NCBI GenBank assembly: GCA_025603075.1
Contig: MU626319.1
Coordinates: 1-64,000, forward strand
Direction: 5' to 3'
Length of the DNA: 64,000 nt
Source of the DNA: Neoconidiobolus thromboides FSU 785
Taxonomy: Eukaryota; Entomophthoromycota; Entomophthoromycetes; Entomophthorales; Neoconidiobolaceae
In this document: piece by piece, positions 35,201-47,214 of the stretch
How the letters are laid out: each line of letters starts with the position of its first letter
Position numbering within the stretch: position 1 is the stretch's first letter
Made by a program: the position numbers and the translations under genes
The notes under the pieces: generated by a model
Told to the model about the DNA's origin: nothing
Seen by the model: the letters and a program-made list of their open reading frames with translations, nothing else
Databases searched by the model: none

Positions 35201-35658
35201 AAAGTTGCAAAACAAGTTTCATGGGATGGTCACCAAGATTAATGTTAGCAACATATTCATGTGATATTCAAGCTACAGCGGATGTATTGGGTAGAGTGTA
35301 TGGAGTTATCAACAAACGCCGTGGACGTATTTTATCCGAAGAAATGAAGGAAGGAACCAGTTTTTTCCAAATTGCATCCAAAATACCAGTAATTGAAAGT
35401 TTTAATTTTGCTGATGAAATTCGTAAGAGAACTTCAGGGGCAGCTATCCCATTGTTAATTTTTACTGGCTTTGAAGTATTGGATCAAGATCCATTTTGGG
35501 TTCCCTCTACTGAAGAGGAGTTGGAAGATTTAGGGGAAAAAGCTGATCGTGAAAATTTAGCTAAAAAATATATGGAAGGAGTTAGAAAACGTAAAGGTCT
35601 ATTTGTGGAGAAAAAAGTGGTAGAGTCAGCAGAAAAACAAAGAACATTGAAAAAATAA
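32233..35658 (+). CDS. EFL1: ribosome assembly GTPase EFL1/Ria1 (6 exons)
   Basis: EF-2-like GTPase that, with Sdo1/SBDS, releases eIF6/Tif6 from late pre-60S subunits in the cytoplasm. Exons 32233-32494, 32542-32684, 32734-32946, 32995-33149, 33198-33407 and 33459-35658 sum to 3183 nt, 1060 residues, close to yeast Ria1. GTPase motifs: AHVDHGKTT (G1), [11 protein letters not shown] (G2), DSPGHVDF (G3) and LNKIDRL (G4). The EFL1-specific insertion follows, then [19 protein letters not shown]-2-like domains III-V include [18 protein letters not shown] and [19 protein letters not shown]. The diphthamide loop of EF-2 is not conserved, which separates EFL1 from EF-2. The large last exon holds two thirds of the protein. 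Confidence 0.96.
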
Positions 35659-35768
35659 TAGAATAAAAATTGATCGATTCTAATAAATTTATTTATTTTG
35701 ATAGATGAAAGTTCAAAAAGTGTTTTATATGATTTATTCATTTGTTTTATTTTAAATACATTTTTTAT

Positions 35769-36889
35769 TTAATCCTTATTATTAGACTCAAGTTTCGAAA
35801 TTTCGGTTAATTTATTAAATAAATCATTATTGGTCTTATTCTGCTTTATTAAAGCATGATAAGTATTACTTAAAAAAGACACATAATGATTCGAATTATC
35901 AAGGGATTCCTAATAAAAATAAAAACATAAGTAACCTGATAACAAAATAGCATAATAAAAACATACCTGAACCATAGTAATTAACTTTTCATTAATAGCT
36001 AATAAAAAAGGTTGTAAACTTTGTTGATTATTATCTAGATTTTGATCTTGATTAATGTTTACTGTATTATTTAATCCATCTGTTAATTTATTATTTCCGT
36101 GCTCTTCTTCATGTTCCATATCAAAATGATGAATATTGTCTTCACTATTAACATCTTCTTCAAAAGTTCGAGTATTTAATTGACTAGAAGGCATAATCTC
36201 TGGTGATGAATTTAAGTTAATTAGACTGTGTGTTTCTTTAGTAACAAATGGATGATCCATCATCATCTTTTCTCCAGATTGATACTCCCCAGTTTTACTA
36301 TCTAAATTCAAATCAGATTTATTCTTTGCTGTTCTATCTGTAGTTGAAAGTTCACTATTAGAAGGTAATATAGAAACTGCTGAACGTGGTAACAATTTTG
36401 ATTGATGTTGCCAATTATCATTATTTAATAATATAAGTAAACGCGTAAATTGACGGATTTTACCTTGTTCTGATTCAATTAGTTTTTGACAATTGTAAGC
36501 AATTTGTTCTAATTCTTTGCTAGATAAACTCCAACGTATTCGTTTATATTGTACTAATTCACTCGCTTTTTTTGGGATTTTGAATAAAGCTAAAAGAGAA
36601 ATGAGGTTAGTAATTTTGATTATTATGATTGATATTTAAAGCTACATTTTACATTTATATTGGCATAAGGGTTAGCAGTATTTTTATATGATTTTATAGT
36701 ATGGCTACTTTTTTTGGTTGAATTTTCCTAGGTTTACTAATTAATTTGAATGTTATGTTGTAAATTCTTCTTATACCTCAGCTTTTTTTAATATATCTTT
36801 TTCGTCGATAGCTATAATAAAAAAGATAAATAAACTATTTCACATCATAATCATATCAAATATTTACTTTTAATTTCCTCTTTTTCCAT
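35769..36889 (-). CDS. hypothetical protein, about 261 residues (5' end uncertain)
   Basis: Main exon 36589-35967 and last exon 35909-35769 are clear. A first exon 36889-36868 (MEKEEIK) joins in phase across an intron of about 278 nt, which is long for this genome, and gives 261 residues. A short open segment at about 36815-36780 inside that intron has splice-like edges but breaks the frame. The N-terminal part is conserved-looking (LFKIPKKASELVQYKRIRW, then SLSSKELEQIAYNCQKLIES). The middle is Asn/Glu-rich and disordered (HHFDMEHEEEHGN), and the end is helical. No family was recognised. Divergent from TRS85, about 110 bases between starts. Confidence 0.6.
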
Positions 36890-36996
36890 ACTGCAAGCAA
36901 AAAACAAAAAATAGAAAACAAAAAACAAAATGAGTATTTATTGGCTTCTAAGCCACCTCACCCTTTTCTATTTTTTGTCAAATAATATTTTTACGA

Positions 36997-39900
36997 ATGA
37001 GCGTCGATAATAAAAATAAAAGTTTTATACGACGAGTATTATCACCATTAATAGCCGTAATAGCCACCTCAGAATTAGATGAATCTTGTCAAGCGAATAA
37101 TATAACTAATTTTGTTGAACTAATTCAACCTTTTGGTATTGAAATACAAGGAAAAGGTAATGCTAATTCTGTTATAATAACAAGAACAATAAAATTTAAA
37201 TGTTATTTTTATATAAAATACAGTAACAATCCGAGATAGTCGAGGACAGAATAAAACGCATTCCAATTTCTCTGTACGTTTAAGAGATTTAAAACAATTA
37301 GAACATTATGGATTAAATATGGAAGAAAGTGCAAATTTTAAAACTATATCTGATATAATAAAAAACCAATTTAAAGCTTCTGGTTATTTAAAACAAATTG
37401 AAAGTTTTAGTGATAGTCCCAATAATTTTACAAAAAATATTAATGAAGAAGATAGTATTGATCTAAACTTACCTCATTATTGGCAGTTTACTCAAAATTT
37501 ATTAAAAAGTAACTTTTTTTTTTCTTTTTTTTTCAATTACATATATTTAATTATTCAAATATAGAGGATTGGAATGAGTTAACCCCTTGGTTTGATTTAT
37601 ATAAAGAATCTTTTTTTAATACTAATAGAGTAGTGGACCATGAAACTTTTGACCACCCAATTGCTTGTAAGACTCATATATAGTATAACCATTTATTTAA
37701 TTAAACGATTAATAATTTCAATAAAAAGGCATCAATGCTGTAGCAGCACATAATGCTAACCCTATTGAAGCAATGAAAAAATTGTATGACCAGAATAATC
37801 AATTAGATAAATTGTCTTTTGTTGATCCAGAAAGGGTACAATGTTTTATATTAGTTCATGATGCTAGATTGGGTAATTTTGAAAAGTAATTATCACAATA
37901 ATACACAAATAAATTATAAAACTAAATATTACTTCTGTTTTAGAACCCAAGAGATTTACACCCAATTAAAAAAGAACCATGGTAATAATTGTTACTTATT
38001 AGTAATAAACTCCCGTCCACCAACTAGTGATTTTTCAGAAGTAGAACCTAATGTTGAAGATATTTGGAGTAAAACTAAACTTAATTTATCCACTTCCAAT
38101 TATAATAACACAGGTTCATGTGGACAATATTTATCAATTGATGATGTTGAAAGTATACAAAATTTAATTAAAAAAATAGTAATTGAAGTTGTTTTACCTG
38201 CTATGGAAAGAAAAATGCATTTTTTGAATGAACAAGTAAATTTTAGTATCTTCATAAAGTACTTTATAAATTAATCTAATAACCCTATAGGTAGCTAGTT
38301 CCCGACGCGGATTTACTGGTCGATTATTTAGTGCTAGTAGAAGGTATTTTGGCACGAATAAATCATTATCCCCAACAAGTTCAAGTACTGGAGGTTCTGG
38401 TCAAACATCTCCTAATTTAGGGTTAGGTTCACCCACTTTTACACAATATCAACATACGAGTTCAGAAGCTCAATTACGTAAATTAGCAGATATTGCATTT
38501 ATGTTAAGGGATTATGAATTTTCAAGAAATACTTATGAAACGGTCAAAAAAGATTTTCAAGCTGATAATTCATGGAGATTTTATGCAAGTGCACAAGTAG
38601 TTCAATTCTATTAATTAAAAAATGGATAGCAATTTATTTTTATAAAATATAGGAAATGATAGGATTATGTTTGCTGTTTTCTGAAGTTTCAGGCGCCAGA
38701 TTAGATGTTGAAAGATATTATGATAAACCAATTCATTACTACTTATCGCTTAAAATGCCCGTTTGGGCTTCTAGATGTGCTTTATTATATCATGCAATGT
38801 TTAAATATCACCATAGATATAGAGATATTCCTTTACTATTGGTGAGATTAACCGGAGAGGTAAGTGTTTTGTTGTTTAATATTAAGTTACAAAATAAATT
38901 TATAATTATTTAGGACTCGGATATTCAAAGTGCGTTATTTTTGGAACAAGCTGCTTTTGGATATTTAAAAACTCAACCTAATAGAATTCGTAAATTTGCT
39001 TTTCATTTAATATTGGCAGGACATAATTTTAATAAATGTAATCAGGTAATTTTAATTTAATTTAATTTGTAATATAATATAATATAATATAATAATTTAA
39101 TTAATATAAAATAGAGAGAACATGCTTATCGATGTTATAAAATAGCATCGAAAATATTTTGCAATAAAGAAGAAATTATTAATAATGATTCCAATAATAA
39201 ATTAAAAAAATGGAACTTAATTGAAGATCATATCAATTTCTCCCTTGGTAGACAATCATTACATTTAGGTGAATTAAAACAAGCAATTATTTATTTTTCT
39301 TCTTTACTTATGGATTCAAATCATTCCAATATTATTCAAGCAGGTTATATGAAAGAATTAATTTATATTTATAAAGTAAATTTTATTATAAGGTTGTAAT
39401 AATATTGAACTATTTATTAATTTATATTCAATATAGAGTTATTTATCTTCTACAAATCATGAGTTATTATTAGAAAAAGATTATTCTTTATCAATACCAG
39501 AAATTGATTTAAATACAATTAATATTCAGTATAATATAAAAGATGAAGAAATTGAAAGTATGACAAATAATGATTTAACTTCATTTAATAAAATGGAGAA
39601 AGAAGCAATTATTAATTTTAAAAAATCAAATGTTTCAAATGGTATTATTATGGAACATACATCTAAATATGATCAATTTCAATCTTTTTGTGTGGACGGT
39701 AACTTTATTTATGTTATCAATATTATATTATTATTTATATTATTTATATTATTTTTTAGAATCTTTTTTAATTCAAATAACTGTTTATAATCCATTAAAA
39801 ATTCCAATTAATTTATCAAATATTCAATTGGATTATATTTACCCTGATGACTCATGTAAAGAAGGACTAGAAATATTTACATCAGAAGAAGTAACTATTG

Positions 39901-42255
39901 AACCTTTAACTAGTGTCATAGTAACACTTAACATTCATCCTAAAAGAGAAGGTTTAATAAGTATTAATGGGATTTATTATACCTTAAATCAAGTTATATT
40001 GTTGTATAAATCATTTTATCAAAAAGGAAAAAGATTAAATACAACTGTCATACAAAGAAAAGGAAATCATTATGATGAAGATAAAAAATTCAAAATATTT
40101 ATTACTAAAAGATTACCTAAATTAGAAATTGAATTTTTAGAAATTCCAGAAGCTATTTTATCGGGAGAAATTATCAATAAAAAATTAAAAGTAAAAAATG
40201 TAGGTTTTGAAAAATTAGATATATTAAAAGTAAAATGCTCTAACCCAACGTTTTTTACATTTGGAAACACAAAAGAAAACGGTAAATTAATTAATTCTGC
40301 TAACAATTACATTAATAATAATAACTTATTTTACTTATATTAAATTAGAATATCAATTACAACATAGTGAATGGATTGATAATAATATACAAGATTTATC
40401 AGAGTTAAATATAATTACTGAAAATGAAGAAGGTATTTTACCGAATCAAGAAATTGAAATTCCACTTTTTATTCGTGGGGATAGAATCGGCAATCATAAA
40501 TTTAACTTTTTATTTAAATATGGAGTAAAAGTAAGTTAATTTAATAATCATAATAATATATTTATTAGTGTGATTGTGTTATAGAATATGAAAGAATTAT
40601 CAATCGAATGCCGAATCTTAAAAAAAAATATCAGTTTTATTGTTCAACCTTCGTTAAAAATCAACGCATTTACAAGACCATCAAGTAAAAATTTAGATTC
40701 CTTTTTATTGGGGATTGAAGTAAGTTTATATTATTATTAAATATTTGATTTTATTTATTTATTTATTATTTAGGTTGAAAATGTCCAAGCATTCAATTCA
40801 TTTACAATTAACCAAATCACATCGATATCAAATCACTGGCAAATTTTAAAATTAGATAATAATGAAGATAGGTAATCTAATAATAATAATATCAATGTTA
40901 ATACTAATACTAACGATAATAATAACTTTAAAACAGACAAATAATTGAAAATATGATTCAACCTAGACAATCTACATTTATTTATTATTTAATAACAAGA
41001 ATTGAAAATCAAAATGAGATAGATAATTTAGATTCACCAGAAAATCAAATGGCAACTTCATTACAGGCATTAACTTTGGGATTAAAACAATTTGATTTAT
41101 ATAATGATTTGAAGTTAAACTTTACAAATTTAAATATGGTAAGCATTAATATAATATAGAATATAGAATATAGAATATAGAATATAGAATAATAATAATA
41201 TAATTAATTTTTAATTTTTAATATAGTTAAATTATAATAAAGTTCAATTAAATAATAATCATTTATTTAATTTTTATAAAAGTTCAAGATACCAACATCG
41301 ACAACTATGGTTAACAAAAGAAATGTCGTTTATTGACCAACAATTACATCATCAAATATTTCCATTATATTTTTCAAATGATATTGATTTAACATTATTC
41401 TGGGATACAAAAGAAGGTGAAAATGATAATAATAAACGATATGGTTGTCATCATATAATTGGTATTAATTTTGGTATTCATCAAAACCCATTATTAGATT
41501 TTTCAACTAAAGCGTATCAATCAATAGCAACAAATAATAATAATAATAATCTACAAGAAAATGAATTGAAAATTGTTAGAAATTTATTTGAAAGTACACA
41601 AATCGAAAAGGGACAATTGATAAATTCAATTATTAGAAATAATAAGTTTAAAAATGATTTACCAATTAAAGTTAAAATTGATATGCCTGAATTTATTCAT
41701 CATAATTTTGATGAAGAAAAATTATTAACAATTCAAATTCACTTTCAAATCAAAAATTGTTCATGGAATCGAAATATGAATGTAGAATTGAAGTTATTAG
41801 ATACAACATTTATATCAAATAATGAAAGCATATTACTAAATGAAAAGAATAAAGTGAGATCTTATTCTTCTTCACATTCAAGAAAATCATCTTTAAAGAT
41901 GAATCAACAAGAACTTTTACATGAAGACCCAATTGATATATTGAATAATAATAGTTTAATAACAAGAGATTATTATTGGACTCAAGATCTCTCCTTTAAA
42001 TTTCATTTAAAACCTAATCAAGTTTATACACAACAAGTTAACATCTGTTTTATTAAATCTGGTACATTTAATTTAAATTTATGGTGTTTAAATGTGGATT
42101 CAATTCCATTAAATGTAGAACAAGAGAATTTTAAAGCCTATTTAAGGTTTTTAAATCAATCAATTAAGGTACAAAATAAATTAGAGCCTATTATTAAACA
42201 TGTATTTAATCCCACTATTCCTTATATTATTCATGTGTTGGAGAAAAAAGAGTAG
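36997..42255 (+). CDS. TRS85: TRAPP complex subunit TRS85/TRAPPC8 (many exons)
   Basis: Subunit of TRAPPIII, the Rab1/Ypt1 exchange factor used in autophagy and early secretory traffic. Diagnostic segments are VVDHETFDHPIACI, the GRLFSASRRYFGT block, SSEAQLRKLADIAFMLRDYE and YYDKPIHYYLSLKMPVWASR, in the order found in TRAPPC8. About fifteen exons with short introns. The C-terminal half (39500-42255) is Asn-rich and less conserved, including runs of AAT-encoded Asn; it contains the beta-sandwich-like segments expected of TRAPPC8. The start at 36997 (MSVDNKNKSFIRRVLSPLIA) fits the family. The terminal exon is 41323-42255 or slightly longer at its 5' end. Confidence 0.88.
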
Positions 42256-42415
42256 CCATTTGATCTTTTTTGTATAAAAATAAGCATTTTTTTACTAAAC
42301 ATTGATTGGAAGAAATAAAAATTTAGAAAAAATTAAAGTTTAAATTGTTTAATTCTTAAAAAGAAAGTAAATTTTAACTTTTTTATTTTTAATAGTTAAT
42401 AATAATATTTAAAAG

Positions 42416-45026
42416 ATGCTTGAATTGACTCGAGAAAATTTTAAATCGCATTATAATAATCTAAAAACTATACTATCTAATTGTGATTTTTTTGCTATTG
42501 ATTTAGAATTTACTGGTAAATCATTCTATTTAAAACAATTACTTTTAATTAACCCTATTTCTTTTCTTAATTAGGTGTTACACTCCCAAATAATCGATAT
42601 TTAAATTTAGAATCAAATGAATTACGTTATCAAAAGTTAAAAAAGATAGCCACATGCTACCAACCGATTCAAGTAGGACTATGTACATTTCATCAAGTGA
42701 ACAATACAATAGAAGCCATACCAGTGACTATCTATCTGTTTCCAGACTCGAAAGCAAGTGATGAAAGAAAAAACTTTACTGTACAATCTAATACATTAAG
42801 TTTTCTATTGAGTAATCGATTTTCTTTCTTTAAATGGATTAAAGAAGGTAAGTTAAATTTGATTAAAATTCATTAAAAGAGTTAATAATTGATTTTAATA
42901 AAATGAAATTTAGGATTGGCTTTTACTCGATTAGATGAATTAAATATTAAAAAAAAAGAAAATAAAAATGGAGATCAAGTAATTAAAATGGATGATAAAA
43001 ATAAGGATTATATGGAATGTATAAGGTAAATTAAAATAGTAATTAAATAATAATACAAATAAAATAATAATAAATATTAGAAAACAAATTCATGATTGGA
43101 GTCTTGGACATCAAGAAAATTCAATTATTATACATACTAATAATTCTTATCAAAGAAGATTAGTTTATCAAGAATGTAATTTAATCTTGAAACAAGATTA
43201 TAAGCTTTTGAAATTAGATAATGGATTAAGATTAGTTAAAGATATTAAAAATAATGATGAAGTTGAAGTAAATTATTTTTTAAATTTTAATAAGAATAGC
43301 AGCAATAATAATACAATAACATTAATAAATAGAATTAAGTTGAATATTAATTATTTTGTTTTTTCATATTAGAATCTCATTGATATTACCAATGACTTTT
43401 CGGAAGTGATGAAATTAATATTAATGAATAACAAGAAAATGATTGGTCATAATTGTTTATTAGATCTTTGTTTTATTTATCAACATTTTATTGGAGAATT
43501 ACCAACTACATTAATAGAGTTTAAAAAAGCAATTTTAAATTGTTTTCCAAGGTAAATTAGAATCAGAATTAATTTATTAAATATTCGATATTAAATTATT
43601 TTTGATATAGTATATTTGATACAAAATACTTATTTCATAATATTCCAGAGTTAAAAGTAAGTATTTAGTAAAAATAAGATGTAAAAGTGGATATTAATAA
43701 ATTTTATTGTTTAGGAACATAGTTTTGGAGCCAGTAATTTAGCTGCTTTGATGTTAAAATTTGAAGAACATCCTTTTAACTTTTATAATATTAAAATAGG
43801 TAAAATATTAATTATTAACATAAACATACTTTATTTATTAATATTTCATTTTATTTTTTGTTTAGATATAGCTACTTTAAATAAAAATCAATTAATTAAT
43901 GAAAATCAAGTGGAATATGAATCAAATAAAATAGACAATCAAGAATTAATTAATTATCATAATGCAGGTTACGATGCATTAATCACAGGAAAGTTGTTAA
44001 TCTATATGATTTGTTATTTAACAGCTAAAAAAAATGAAAATGAAGGTAAGTCAATATTCTATTTTCAAAATGTAGATCATATAATAATTTTAAATTTAGA
44101 ATTATGCCAAACAGTTACTTTCGAACATGTAAAAAAGTATGAAAATTATTTATATAATATGCAGTCTGAATTTGATAATATTAATTTAGCTGGAAATGAT
44201 CGAGGTAATTAATATAAATTTCAAAAAACCATATTAATTAACTTATTAAACTTATATTCTATTAGCTACTCATCTTAAACATGGTCGATATTTGATACAA
44301 AATATAGATACTCAATTAAAAACCCAAGATATTCGACGTGTATTTGAATCGATTGAAGGTTTAATTATTGATCGAATTCAATGGGTAGATAGTCAACATT
44401 GTTGGTTACAATTTGAATTACCTAAAGCACCACGATTATCAGCTAATTTGAATTTAACAAAAGAAGAGTTTTATCAATATTTTTATAATAAATTACCAAT
44501 TAAAGAGATTCATTTTATAAATGAGTTTTGGGATAAAAATGTATTAAAGAAACCAATATTGGAAGATGAAGAAAAGGAGAAACTAGCATCTATGGGCAAG
44601 TTGAAAGTATCTACTTGGGAATATTGGTATAAATTGAAAGAAGTAGAAATGGAAAATGAAAATGGAATGAAAGAAAGTGAAGTAGAAGAAAGTGAAGTAG
44701 AAGAAAGTGAAGTAGAAAGTGAACAAGAGGATGAAGAAGAAAGTGAGGAAGAAAGTGAACAAGATAGTATTAAAGATATGATTGAAGTGATTAATGAAGA
44801 TGTAATTGAATTACAAGATGATGATGATGAAAGTGTTATTAATGTGATTAATGAAAATATAAATGAAATAGAAAATGAAGAAAATGACAATACAAACAAT
44901 ATAAATGAAATAGAAAATGGAAAGAATAAGAACACAGATGATATTAATAAAGGAATTAAAAGAAAGAAAGTGGCGATAGAAGAAGAAAGAGATGATATAG
45001 AAGAAGAAATTAAAAAACTCAAATAA
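42416..45026 (+). CDS. PARN: poly(A)-specific ribonuclease PARN (multi-exon)
   Basis: DEDDh 3'-5' exonuclease that removes poly(A) from mRNAs and trims small RNAs. Catalytic motifs are visible: FFAIDLEFTG (first Asp and Glu) split by an intron after the final Gly, KMIGHNCLLDLCFIYQHF (second Asp) and YHNAGYDALITGKL, with the HxAxxD pattern. The segment IATCYQPIQVGLCTFH and the later LIQNIDTQLKTQDIRRVFES (R3H/RRM side) also fit PARN. The tail after KLKVSTWEYWYKLKEVE is a long Glu/Ser/Asn-rich acidic region with repeats of EVEES. It ends at TAA 45024-45026. PARN is absent from budding yeast, so this supports a non-yeast fungus. Confidence 0.9.
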
Positions 45027-45160
45027 ACAAAATCAAGGTTATAATTATTATTGTAATATTTTATTATACAAGAAGATAATGATATAAATAAAGAAGAGAT
45101 AAAAAAAATCAAATCAATAAAATCAAGTTCCTATTATTTTATTATTATTAGTATTTTGAT

Positions 45161-47074
45161 TTATGAAGCTAAAGCTTCAATTTGTGATTTTATTTTATTT
45201 AATAAAATAGTATTTACGGAATTGATATTTGTTTTTAGTATACTTTGGAATTGTAAATTGATAGTTTCCTTTTTAAATAATTGATCTAAACATTTGAAAT
45301 ATTAATTAGTTTCATTATTTAAAATTTAAAATTACCTAATAATAAATTATTTAATATTAAATTGAAATTATCAATTATTGAATTATTTAGTATAGATGGA
45401 GTTATACTATTATTAATTAAATAAATTTGTTTAATTTTCCCATATTTACTTGTAATTTGTAGGGTCTATTATTTGATGGTATTAGTAATATTTTTATAGA
45501 ACATATCATTAGCTTACCAATTCATAATCATTATTGTTATACTCAAAATTAAATTGATGATCTAATTTAAATTCTGGTGTTTGTCCGTAGATCCAATCCC
45601 AAGACTATAGAAGTTGATAATAAAATGTATTAATATTTTATATTGAAATTCTTTGAATATTAAAACCTCTTACTTTCAACTTATCTGCATAACTTAAAAT
45701 TGATGGATTTTTATTTAAAAAGCTCCTATCAATTAGAATTGGCTATGTTATTTTAAAATAAATATATTGGAAATAAAATAAAATAAATAATAATTAAAAC
45801 TCTTACTTCACACTTTTCCCCATTATTATATTTTATATTAAATTGATTTATAATAGCTTTACAAAATAGTGAATGATTCAAATCTTTTTTGTAATTAATC
45901 AAATTGGTCACTTTAGATCTTACTGAATCTACGCCTTTACTTTCAATAGTTAAATTATTCTATAAACAAATAAAGAGAACAAATATTAATTAATTTAATT
46001 ATTATTTTAAACAAAAGTATGTAAAATCAAGTGTTGCAATTGATATAAAAAATACTTACTTTTAATACCTTGGATAAACTATTTAAATTGGTATCAATTA
46101 ACATAGTCCCATGATGATAAGCCCAACAACCTGATATTTTATAAGCAGAACCAGAGATGTAATAATATCAATAATAATAAGGATTCAAGTTAAGTCTTTA
46201 TAATTTTATAAATTTCGATTTCATTGTATTAATCATTTAAAATTTTCAATACTAATAAATTGGGTTTTGAATTTATAGAAATAAAAAAAGGATATCTTTA
46301 AGTCATCAATTGTTAAGTCTTTTCTTTCATTAACTTTGACAGGTAAATTGATTTGATTTAATGCTTGTTTCACCAAAGTTACATTTATTATTCGTTCAAA
46401 TTTTTCACGTTCCATTAATACAAAATAATTACTGTTACCTAAATCCTATAGTGTTTGATTAATATATTTTATTATTTTTATTTATTTTTTATTTATTTGA
46501 TCATTTATTTTTTAAATTTAATTAAAAAATTTCTAATAACTTACATGATAAACCGTACCGCCACCACTTTGTCTTCTTACTAATTTTATATCTTGTTTTT
46601 TTAATTCGAATAAATTGCTTTCTTTCCAAGGGTTCTATTTTATTTTGTTTCATTTTATTTTAATGTGTTAGATAAATAAAAACTTACTTGACTTCTACCA
46701 ATTACTACACATGCTTCATTTTGATATAAATACAACACTCCTCGATGATTAGGTGGAGTTTTTTTTATTATCCTTTTATAAAATTTAATATGCAAATTTA
46801 CTATATTATATTATTTATTTTAATTATTACCATTCTTCAACAGCTATATTAAGATATGGATCTGTTAATGAAGATAAATAAATACTAACCTAATAAATTA
46901 TATTTAGTTAACAATTGTTTTAAAATGAGAATCCTTGAATATTTGATTTACTTTATTTTTATCTTTTGAATCTATTTCATTGGATTTAATACTTGAATAA
47001 AATTTCTTTGTAATACTAAGTTGATTCAATAATTTTAAACTATTGATATTATTGATACGTTTTATTGTCATCAT
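45161..47074 (-). CDS. AIM22: lipoate-protein ligase A, mitochondrial (multi-exon)
   Basis: Transfers lipoate to the E2 subunits of mitochondrial dehydrogenases and to glycine-cleavage H protein. An N-terminal basic stretch ([20 protein letters not shown]) suits a mitochondrial targeting peptide. The family core follows: [34 protein letters not shown], the signature [19 protein letters not shown], and [14 protein letters not shown] with the catalytic Lys. Introns are read at NK|VSI, EEW|IIKK and others. The acceptor before IIKK is AAAAG rather than TAG. The C-terminal domain is weakly conserved and ends QIEALAS at 45161. Convergent with PARN. Confidence 0.87.
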
Positions 47075-47214
47075 TTTATCTATTTTGTTTATTCTATTTA
47101 AAATTTTGTGAATTTATAAAGTTAAAAAAAGAAAGAATCAAAAAAAGTTAAAATAGCAACTTCCAATTTTAATAAAAATATCAAAAACACAAAAATGATC
47201 TCATTTTCATTTCC

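Noticed and set aside
41150-41210. Microsatellite or CRISPR-like short repeat (ATAGAATATAGAATAT)
   Set aside because: A simple AT-rich slippage tract in a TRS85 intron; no spacer structure.
44510-45112. 200-residue Ser/Ile-rich open frame on the minus strand
   Set aside because: It is the antisense of the acidic PARN tail; Ser and Ile runs arise from Glu/Asn codons read backward.
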